Translations under genes and position numbers: made by a program
The notes under the pieces: model-generated
What the model was told of the DNA's origin: nothing
Databases searched by the model: none
What the model saw: only the letters and a program-made list of their open reading frames with translations
Shown here: one piece after another, positions 1 to 6,458 of the stretch
How positions within the stretch are numbered: position 1 is the first letter of the stretch
How the letters are laid out: the number at the start of each line of letters is the position of its first letter
IMG/VR virus record: IMGVR_UViG_3300009509_000068
Location: 1-33,647 of that record
DNA length: 33,647 nt
Origin: a virus
Direction: 5' to 3' (one strand)

Positions 1-99
1 ATTGCAGGGTCCCCCTCTGAAAAAACGTGGACTGAAGCAGTTGCAGAATTCCTAAAGGACAACGAAACAGATGATGATGACAGCGAGCGAACTGACTAA
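1..99 (+). CDS. 3' end of an unidentified gene (partial)
   Basis: The plus-strand frame starting at base 1 is open up to a TAA at 97-99 and gives 32 residues. The last part is very acidic (ETDDDDSERTD). The gene starts outside the window, so nothing can be said of its function. Its end overlaps the ATG of the next gene by 29 bases, which suggests one co-transcribed plus-strand unit. An acidic tail with a downstream overlapping start fits a compact phage gene. It is too short to match to a family. Confidence 0.55.
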   Translation: MAGSPSEKTWTEAVAEFLKDNETDDDDSERTD

Positions 100-844
100 A
101 GCTGACCAGTCATTCCCGGCTATAACTGGTAACATTGAAAAGGATACCGAGACCATAGTCAGCGAATTGGCAGTAGGTACATACGTTGTAGAACGTGGAA
201 TGGCTAGGTTGTATTTGGTATGGAAAACAAAGACGTTTCTAAACCTTACTGCAGTCCAGTTTACTTGCAAGTCTTGTGGATTTGTATATGAGGGCGAAGA
301 GTTTTCAGACGACGAATTTTGCCCACGGTGCGAGAGCGGGAATACAGAGGCAACGTATGTCCCGCTCTTCCCAACACTTGAGGCATATTTGTCCCATGTC
401 GCAGACATGACTGGCAAGAGCAGACAAACGCTTTTCAGCAGGCTTAGGGTATATCGAGTTCTTTGTGAGGAGCGCGGTGTTTTACCAGAGTCAGTATTCA
501 AGCTAACACTACTCAGTTCTGGAGCCGCATCTAAACTTGCATCGGCAGACGAAGATGCGGACAACGTAGAGCTAAAGAATGACTCGTGGCAGGAAACCGT
601 TGATACTGCAATTGGCGTAGGAACAAAGTCGGGAGCGCTAGAATACATTAAGTATGATGTGCTAAAAGAAACAAAAATCACTGCCGTTATAAGCCTTGCG
701 ACTAAAAGCGGGACAGTGTTTAGGGAGTATAACGACGGCGAAGATAAGTTTGTATTAGAAGAGTATAAATTTGTACTAAGTGGCGAATGGCCTGACCAAG
801 TGACAGATTGGCTTGTCGGGAAGCTTGGGGCTAAGGCAGAATAG
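71..844 (+). CDS. Zinc-ribbon protein of unknown function
   Basis: A 257-residue protein. A four-cysteine zinc ribbon is visible at about residues 66-87: CKSC, then an acidic linker, then CPRC. It is followed by a helical stretch (about 105-160) that includes TGKSRQTLFSRLRVYR, which looks like a helix-turn-helix recognition segment but is not certain. The C-terminal third is mixed alpha/beta and acidic. The gene starts with three ATGs in a row (71, 74, 77). AAAGGA about 11 bases upstream favours the first. It is the only complete plus-strand gene and lies just upstream of the large structured RNA, so a regulatory or nucleic-acid-binding role is reasonable but inferred. No named family is recognised. 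Confidence 0.75.
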   Translation: MMMTASELTKADQSFPAITGNIEKDTETIVSELAVGTYVVERGMARLYLVWKTKTFLNLTAVQFTCKSCGFVYEGEEFSDDEFCPRCESGNTEATYVPLFPTLEAYLSHVADMTGKSRQTLFSRLRVYRVLCEERGVLPESVFKLTLLSSGAASKLASADEDADNVELKNDSWQETVDTAIGVGTKSGALEYIKYDVLKETKITAVISLATKSGTVFREYNDGEDKFVLEEYKFVLSGEWPDQVTDWLVGKLGAKAE

Positions 845-857
845 CATGGTTACATTC

Positions 858-886
858 GGTACAAAGTGATACAATTCGCGTATAAT
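858..886 (+). promoter_or_regulatory. Promoter of the large structured RNA
   Basis: A perfect TATAAT lies at 881-886. Seventeen bases upstream, 858-863 reads GGTACA, which shares only the ACA end with TTGACA, so the -35 is weak. The predicted start is near 893, at the run of G that opens the structured RNA. No ribosome site or start codon follows, which fits a noncoding product. The stretch from 845 to 857 holds nothing else that I can see. Confidence 0.6.
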
Positions 887-892
887 TATCGT

Positions 893-1360
893 GGGGCACA
901 AAGACAGGTGCTATACACAGCGGAGTACCGCTGCACCCCGCAACTTCTCCGGGCTTAATAATGTACGGTGCGTGCCTTGAAAAAGCACGCGAAGCATACT
1001 GTACGGCGCGAAGAGGGAGCGGGTGGCGCAGGACTGCCTCCGGTCAATAAGACCTTGTCGGCCAACCGCCACGAGATGGCAGAACGGACATTTGCGCGAC
1101 GCGCCACCCTTAAATGAGAATTCTATGTATGAGGCGCAGCAGCCCTTCGGGGATATAGCAAGTCGCGGATATGCGAGAAATGGCATTGAGCGGAGGAACG
1201 GGGGGCGAATCGACGGGCCGCGTGTATAACCTGACAAGAGGGCTCCTTGCTATCGTGTGAATAGGGCTATATGCCACGACGAACGAAAGCACGATGGCAC
1301 ATAATAAAGGTAGGGCAGCGCGGCAGGACTAATTCCAAGTCCGCGTTGCCCTCTTTTTTT
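893..1360 (+). ncRNA. Large structured noncoding RNA, about 467 nt, family not assigned
   Basis: This is the only long gene-free stretch of the window. It is visibly richer in G+C than the flanks and full of complementary segments. Seen helices: CAGCGG/CCGCTG at 918-923/928-933, with GGTGC/GCACC at 907-911/933-937 stacked below it; a two-part stem 963-969/998-1004 and GCGTGC/GCACGC 970-975/985-990; a perfect 9-bp helix GGGTGGCGC/GCGCCACCC at 1021-1029/1101-1109 closing a loop with GGTC/GACC (1042-1045/1051-1054) and GCCA/TGGC (1068-1071/1077-1080); a UUCG tetraloop hairpin at 1143-1152; TCGC/GCGA at 1163-1166/1173-1176; a perfect 8-bp long-range helix ATAGCAAG/CTTGCTAT at 1155-1162/1246-1253; and TGCCA/TGGCA at 1272-1276/1295-1299. 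A promoter sits just before it and an intrinsic terminator ends it. Short ORFs on either strand cross the helices and lack ribosome sites. Size and phage setting recall GOLLD and ROOL RNAs, but that is inference. It lacks the recognisable cores of RNase P RNA, tmRNA and group I introns. Confidence 0.8.
1312..1360 (+). terminator. Intrinsic terminator of the structured RNA
   Basis: AGGGCAGCGC at 1312-1321 pairs with GCGTTGCCCT at 1343-1352 (10 bp, one G-U). Above a GGCA bulge, GGACT (1326-1330) pairs with AGTCC (1338-1342) around a 7-base loop. The stem runs straight into seven T at 1354-1360. The T run overlaps the TAA stop of the converging metallophosphoesterase gene. In the minus direction the hairpin is followed only by a broken T run, so it could stop late transcription there but less well. 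Confidence 0.92.
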
Positions 1361-2270
1361 ATTCTAAGAATGTGTAATCTGTAAATGACGGGTCATTCGC
1401 AAATAGATTCCCAACACCGTCCCTAACAACAACGAAGCTCTGTGTCATTACTGGAGCAGTGGAATCTGTTTGATTCGCGTAAGGGATAACCCCAGGGTCT
1501 GCCAAGCACCCATTATCTATAATGACGCTCTGTCCAGAATCGTCAAACCCCTTGCTGACTTTGTGCTGGTGGTGCGTGATGATATGTTGTCTGAATTTAT
1601 GTGCCAGCTTTTTGCCAACGCTCTGCGAATTTACACTATAGCTTGCCTGATGTGTTATTCGCCAATCACCGTTTATTGTGTCAAGTATACAATGAGAATA
1701 CTCATAAAAATTCACATTGTCTACACCGATCAACTTGCCCAATTCCTCATTGCCAACTTCGCCAAGCAACCGATATACAAATCTCAACTCGTGATTACCT
1801 AGCAATACTTCTATGTAGTCAAATACGCCTAGTGCGTCCTCTAGGAATTTCACTGTAACCTCTAGCTCTTCCCTAAAAGACGGCGTGTATGGGTTAGTAG
1901 CAATATATCTGCTAAACACGTCCATATTGAATAAGTCGCCAGCTATTATTAGGCGTCTTGGTTTCGGAAGTAGCACCATAGCTGTGTCTAACATAATGCC
2001 TGCAAAGTCATAGTCAAGGTATGGCAAATGCAGGTCGCCAGCAACAACTGCGTCGCCCTTGAACCTTGGTGGAGTGTCCCACCTTGTAAGAGCCTTCTGT
2101 GGCTTCCTAAGTTGACCAAGGTCGTTTACCTGCGCCCACTCTCTAAGCCTTCTGTCTAGTGTGGTTGGGCGAATACCGACTTTCTCTGCCAGCAGTTCAA
2201 CTGGTATACCAGCGATCTTTTGTGCAAGAAGAGAGTCTCTAACTGTAAACGTCAAGTCTTTCCATCCCAT
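1359..2270 (-). CDS. Metallophosphoesterase with N-terminal helix-turn-helix
   Basis: A 303-residue calcineurin-like phosphoesterase. The metal-binding motifs are all present in order: D79-x-H81, G111-D112, G158-N-H160-E161, H207, and H234-x-H236 (HHQH). Such enzymes use two metal ions to cut phosphomonoesters or phosphodiesters; the substrate is not evident. Residues about 20-48 (PVELLAEKVGIRPTTLDRRL) form a likely helix-turn-helix, so the protein may act on or at nucleic acid. The start is set by GGGAGGA seven bases before the ATG. It is the last gene of the minus-strand block and has its own promoter, so it need not be expressed with the tail genes. Confidence 0.9.
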   Translation of the reverse strand: MGWKDLTFTVRDSLLAQKIAGIPVELLAEKVGIRPTTLDRRLREWAQVNDLGQLRKPQKALTRWDTPPRFKGDAVVAGDLHLPYLDYDFAGIMLDTAMVLLPKPRRLIIAGDLFNMDVFSRYIATNPYTPSFREELEVTVKFLEDALGVFDYIEVLLGNHELRFVYRLLGEVGNEELGKLIGVDNVNFYEYSHCILDTINGDWRITHQASYSVNSQSVGKKLAHKFRQHIITHHQHKVSKGFDDSGQSVIIDNGCLADPGVIPYANQTDSTAPVMTQSFVVVRDGVGNLFANDPSFTDYTFLE

Positions 2271-2291
2271 ATAAATTCCTCCCTAATAAAA

Positions 2292-2321
2292 TGCCTATGC
2301 CATTCAATTATAGCATAGGCA
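2292..2321 (-). promoter_or_regulatory. Perfect inverted repeat over the promoter: operator or terminator
   Basis: TGCCTATGC (2292-2300) and GCATAGGCA (2313-2321) form a perfect 9-bp dyad with a 12-base centre. In the minus direction the hairpin is followed by TTTTATT, so it may end the tail operon. The centre also contains the -10 box of the next gene, and the predicted transcript start falls at the second arm. The same DNA could therefore be a repressor site. Confidence 0.7.
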
Positions 2322-2335
2322 AAATGTTAGATCAA
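2307..2335 (-). promoter_or_regulatory. Promoter of the metallophosphoesterase gene
   Basis: On the minus strand TTGATC (2335-2330) and TATAAT (2312-2307) are separated by exactly 17 bases. The start is expected near 2300, giving a leader of about 30 nt that holds the GGGAGGA ribosome site. Confidence 0.75.
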
Positions 2336-2344
2336 GTCAGTTTT

Positions 2345-2929
2345 CTAAATAAAGTATCCGGTACACCGAAGCCATATATCTAGCGTGTTTGTCCCCGTTG
2401 CGTCGACTGTATACCAAATATCACCATTCGTGCATGGGACAATAGCATGTGATGATGCAAGCGCGTCATTGTTTATCCCTGCACACTGTACTTCCATCCC
2501 ATGTTGCGTTGCTGTAGAATATGCATATAGCCTCACGGCACAACTTGTCACGGTGGAACTGCCGCTATCCCTAATTGCCATTCTAATTGCAAGCGCCCTA
2601 GCTTCTGCTGGGATTGTTGAGCTCCAGCTTGTGTTCTCTATCTTTGTCAATGCCGCAACGTCGCTAAAGCTCGCTCCGCCGAATGAAGAGTGAGTAAGCG
2701 GGTCGAGCAACGGGACAAAAACAAACCCCGTATAAGTCGTGCCGTCTCTTTCAGGCTTTAGATTCCCCGTATATTCAATGTTTATGACACTGAGTATCTT
2801 CGCAATTATCTTATGCCATCTTGCAGTCAAGGAACCAAAGTTCCACCTCCCGTCTGTCGCAGGATAGACATTCCCCTCTATAGACTGATCGCCCTTTTTC
2901 GGTATTAAAACTTCATCCTTTACTGCCAT
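2345..2929 (-). CDS. Probable tail tip or appendage protein
   Basis: A 194-residue protein rich in Thr, Ser, Ala and Gly, with no signal peptide or membrane segment. The N-terminal part (about 1-70) resembles the short adaptor segments that attach appendages to phage baseplates: PATDGRWNFGSLTARWHKI. The rest looks like a beta-sandwich of the kind found at tips of tail fibres. The start overlaps the stop of the 690-residue tail protein as TAATG, which ties its translation to that gene. Its place after the distal tail genes fits a structural or receptor-binding role, but no family is clearly recognised. Confidence 0.75.
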   Translation of the reverse strand: MAVKDEVLIPKKGDQSIEGNVYPATDGRWNFGSLTARWHKIIAKILSVINIEYTGNLKPERDGTTYTGFVFVPLLDPLTHSSFGGASFSDVAALTKIENTSWSSTIPAEARALAIRMAIRDSGSSTVTSCAVRLYAYSTATQHGMEVQCAGINNDALASSHAIVPCTNGDIWYTVDATGTNTLDIWLRCTGYFI

Positions 2930-5001
2930 TATACCATACTCCCCCCACTAAGCCCTGCAAGCGTAAGGATAATATCAACTAGTGTTCCTGACACATCTGT
3001 TGGAGTGACAACAAGCCTATTCTGTTCTGCGTCATAACTTGTTTCTTGCACAATAAATTCTGTAACATCTGAATCGTCTATTCCTCCACCAGTAGACGGA
3101 ATTATGTTTGTTAGCACCACTTTATCTCCAGCCTTCACCCACGATGACGGGAATTTTCCGCCAATACCGTTCATCACAATTGGCCCAATTAAAATGCCTG
3201 CGGTCTGTTTCGGCTTGCTGTATGCACTAGCTACAACATCTGACAGAATATCAGCAGTCGCCTCTGATGCCCCTGCAATACTATATACCCCGTCTCTATT
3301 ATACCCAAACCTATTATACAGGGCAGTTATTGGAACCCACGGCGTAATATTTCGCTCGCCTACAGACCCGCTATATAAAACCGCAACTCGCGTCTTCATC
3401 CCATCAAGCCCACTTGTTATTGAAAGTGCCTGTTGTCCTTTAACCAAAAGAGAATTGTTAATGTACCAAACGCGCGTGTTTTCTTCTACTTTGCCAACAA
3501 ACATTGTTGCGTCCTTATAGACACCAACAACAAGAGGAGTAACAGAAGACGAGCCGAATGCCATAGCCTTTCCTATCACATCTCCTGGCCTCTCGTTGTT
3601 TGTGAACATAATTGGGTTTATCGGAACTATTCCAGTATCAAATATATATCCAGTTGTATCTTTCACAAAGTTCGATTGCGTGATTGCGTCATAAATAACA
3701 TCAGCGGCAGATGAATAATCTCCATCCAGGCTTGCATAATCAAAGTATGCAACACCGCCATTCGTTGACGGGCAAGCAAAGATAACCCTTACCTTCTTAC
3801 AAGTGGCTGGGACTGTAAAATCTGCTTCGACTAAAGTGTATGACGTGCCAGCAATTCCAGTAGAAGTATAGCATGTATTTATTTGAGCGCCATTCGTTAA
3901 GTCCCATATACAATATCTTCCAGCATATGTTCCGTCACCCCTTGTATAAAATGAAAGTGTGTAGTCGCTACCCATAACTACAGGGAAATCCTGCCATAAA
4001 TATGTGTCTGTTCCAGAGCCAGCAGTTAATTTTAACGCACTAGAACCTTCATAAACATTCGATGTTTCTACAGCAATCGTTCCAGTACCAGCACTGCCAG
4101 TCCAGTTGTCAAATGATGATGATGCATCATTGTCTTCAAAATCACCATTCTCAAAGTCTACACTGTAATAATAGAATCTAGGCCAAGTCCACACATAAAA
4201 GATTGCGTCTCCTGTAAATGCCGCCCACGAAGAAGTGTAATACTTCATAGACCCATCGGTATAGCCTGCACCGCTGTCATAAGCCCACCCTATTGAATCG
4301 GCAGTTGTATTCACGCCGCCATTTATAACTATCCAATAAGGAGTATCGGCATTTAGGCGGTAACTCGTAGAAAGCCCTGTAAACACAGTCTCTTCTGTTC
4401 CTATCGTTTCTGTCTGTATTGTCACTGTTGCAAGAGTCGTAGATGCTGGACTGCCAGATGAATCTTCACGCAACGATACAATTATGTACTCACCAGGGGC
4501 GCTTGTTCCGTCATTGGTTAGCCTTACGGCTATATTCTGTATAGCCAGGGGCTCCGAAAGCTGAAAACTTTGTGCAAGCAAAAGATATGTTGAGTTAAAT
4601 TCCCTGACACTATCTTCATTTAGAATAGAATGCTCCGCGCCAGGGTTCCCACTAAATGAACCATCATCGTACATCGCGTCGAATGTGTTTGCCCAAAGAC
4701 CACTGCATGTGAATGTCGCTTGCCCAGGCTCGTATGTAATAGTCTCGATCCTACCCTCCCATACAATCTCTCCAGTACCATCAGTCACCCGTATAAAATT
4801 GTGATAATAGCTTGAATACATAACATATGCGTCTGTATTTGTCGCATTTACACGAAATGTACATTCTGCAAACCCGCCAGGATTCTTCGTTGTAAATACA
4901 AGGTCGCGGACTTCTAGACTTAATGTATCAATTATAGAACCAAATATATCATCTACATCACTTGTATAATTATATATCGCAACTTTAAATCCTTGTGCCA
5001 T
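2929..5001 (-). CDS. Baseplate hub-like tail protein with two inserted carbohydrate-binding-type domains
   Basis: A 690-residue protein. The first 115 residues and the last 260 (about 430-690) look like the two halves of a siphovirus tail-tip hub of the ReqiPepy6 Gp37-like type. Between them lie two beta-sandwich domains. Residues about 130-275 (LLAQSFQLSEPLAIQNIAVR onwards) match a domain type common on extracellular proteins. Residues about 283-427 (DFENGDFED through YFDYASLDG) look like a CBM4/9-type carbohydrate-binding module. Together these suggest a hub that also touches surface sugars. It begins in a TAATG overlap with the upstream gene and ends in another with the next. Domain names rest on pattern and position, not on a search. 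Confidence 0.8.
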   Translation of the reverse strand: MAQGFKVAIYNYTSDVDDIFGSIIDTLSLEVRDLVFTTKNPGGFAECTFRVNATNTDAYVMYSSYYHNFIRVTDGTGEIVWEGRIETITYEPGQATFTCSGLWANTFDAMYDDGSFSGNPGAEHSILNEDSVREFNSTYLLLAQSFQLSEPLAIQNIAVRLTNDGTSAPGEYIIVSLREDSSGSPASTTLATVTIQTETIGTEETVFTGLSTSYRLNADTPYWIVINGGVNTTADSIGWAYDSGAGYTDGSMKYYTSSWAAFTGDAIFYVWTWPRFYYYSVDFENGDFEDNDASSSFDNWTGSAGTGTIAVETSNVYEGSSALKLTAGSGTDTYLWQDFPVVMGSDYTLSFYTRGDGTYAGRYCIWDLTNGAQINTCYTSTGIAGTSYTLVEADFTVPATCKKVRVIFACPSTNGGVAYFDYASLDGDYSSAADVIYDAITQSNFVKDTTGYIFDTGIVPINPIMFTNNERPGDVIGKAMAFGSSSVTPLVVGVYKDATMFVGKVEENTRVWYINNSLLVKGQQALSITSGLDGMKTRVAVLYSGSVGERNITPWVPITALYNRFGYNRDGVYSIAGASEATADILSDVVASAYSKPKQTAGILIGPIVMNGIGGKFPSSWVKAGDKVVLTNIIPSTGGGIDDSDVTEFIVQETSYDAEQNRLVVTPTDVSGTLVDIILTLAGLSGGSMV

Positions 5002-6458
5002 TATTCTGTGCCCCTTATATTAAGGTAATACGGAGTATGATAAATATAGACAGGGCTTGCTTTAGATGGAACATATAGTCCTGCTACCTCAACAAGAAAG
5101 TACACCGTTGTTGCAACCCCAGGTTCTAGGTGAATTGGCAACCCGGTACCAATTCCAGACTGGAATATTGAAGACGTATATCCAAACCGAACCCAGTCTC
5201 TAATTCCATTATCTTCAATAAATGAGCCTGACGTGTCTGGGCCATTTGTCCCCATCAACTCCAACTTCCTGTAACAATAGTCTTCTGCGGGAAGCATCAT
5301 TAGGGCATCTACCCTAACATTCTTTGTTCCGCTGTCATCTGGCAATGCAGTAAGATATACATAGTTCCCGGTTGGTGTTTCTCCGTATGCAAAGTCAGAT
5401 GGTACTCTTTCTATCACACCAAGATCAAAAATATAGTTATTTGTTGCATGATAGTCTTGCGCTGGCCTATGTGCTTCATAATAGGTAAAAGACACTCCAT
5501 CTGGATTCGTGTTTGCCATTCTGTAAGTACACTCATTAGAGAAACTCCCAAGCGCAAATACTCTGACCTTGCCCTTCCCATACAGGGCTTGACCAATACC
5601 AAGGGCTTTCCTTAAAAGGTTGACCTCCACAGATGACGAAATGCTAAACTCGACGGCATATCCTCCAGTTGCATCTGTCCCTCCCGAATATGCAGTGCTT
5701 TTAGATGTTAGCGAACCACCGAAGGTCGCATAGTCCATACTCTCCGCCTCCCACTCCATGACAAAAGAGGAATTGTAATATGGTTTCGCGGCTACCCATA
5801 CAGGATTTCTAACGCCAGAATCAGAGCTATTCCCCTCTAGCTTAATCCTTGCAGGCCCAGGAATATCTCCATTTATTGCCGATCCTGCTATAGCAATATA
5901 ATTGTCATAATATGAATCATTCGTATTATTTATGGTGCCACTCCCCACCAAGACTTCCGCGCCTCTGGCAAATGGCTTGCATTCTAGCTCTAGCGAAAAG
6001 CCCTTTATTGTATCCTGGTCGCCAGTTGTAACCCAATTCAACGCCTCAACCGACATTATGTTGTCTGGCAATTTAAGGATGCCATATACAACGTCGAAAT
6101 AAACTGGATTTGTCAGCGTGTCGATCTGATACTTCAGGAATACTTTCCCAATGTCGCTTGGACGCATCTCTGCATTTATAGCTTGCCTGATTAACCGTCC
6201 TATAACGATCAATTTATCTACAATGTCGTCCCTGTCATCTCCTACTACCTCAAAGATAATTCGTATCCTTCTATTGTCATAAGATATGCCAGCAGCGGAA
6301 GACCCTGCATATCCTATATATCCACCAGTACGTGCGAGTGAAACCTGCGGCGTTTCTATAATAAGTCCGCCATCTTCGATTAAACACCATGATGTACCAC
6401 TAGACCCAACGAAGCTAACCGTAGTACTCCCGTCGCTAAGTTCCAAAATGTGTGCCAT
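5001..6458 (-). CDS. Distal tail protein (Dit-like)
   Basis: A 485-residue protein encoded directly after the tape measure gene, the usual place of the distal tail protein that joins the tail tube to the baseplate. The N-terminal 150 residues read as a Dit-type beta domain (MAHILELSDG, then RRIRIIFEVVGDDRDDIVDK, then FSLELECKPFARG). The remaining 300 residues contain a beta-rich extension (about 225-400) that may be a second, carbohydrate-binding-like domain. It is joined to both neighbours by TAATG stop-start overlaps, so the three tail genes are translationally coupled. Confidence 0.8.
   Translation of the reverse strand: MAHILELSDGSTTVSFVGSSGTSWCLIEDGGLIIETPQVSLARTGGYIGYAGSSAAGISYDNRRIRIIFEVVGDDRDDIVDKLIVIGRLIRQAINAEMRPSDIGKVFLKYQIDTLTNPVYFDVVYGILKLPDNIMSVEALNWVTTGDQDTIKGFSLELECKPFARGAEVLVGSGTINNTNDSYYDNYIAIAGSAINGDIPGPARIKLEGNSSDSGVRNPVWVAAKPYYNSSFVMEWEAESMDYATFGGSLTSKSTAYSGGTDATGGYAVEFSISSSVEVNLLRKALGIGQALYGKGKVRVFALGSFSNECTYRMANTNPDGVSFTYYEAHRPAQDYHATNNYIFDLGVIERVPSDFAYGETPTGNYVYLTALPDDSGTKNVRVDALMMLPAEDYCYRKLELMGTNGPDTSGSFIEDNGIRDWVRFGYTSSIFQSGIGTGLPIHLEPGVATTVYFLVEVAGLYVPSKASPVYIYHTPYYLNIRGTE

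Noticed and set aside
1206-1216. Short likeness to the tmRNA 5' segment (GAATCGACGGG)
   Set aside because: There is no tRNA-like acceptor or T-arm at the 3' end and no tag reading frame, so it is chance.
911-1237. A 108-codon minus-strand frame and a 68-codon plus-strand frame across the structured RNA
   Set aside because: They have no ribosome site, odd composition and cross the strongest helices; they are best explained as open frames in a GC-rich RNA gene.
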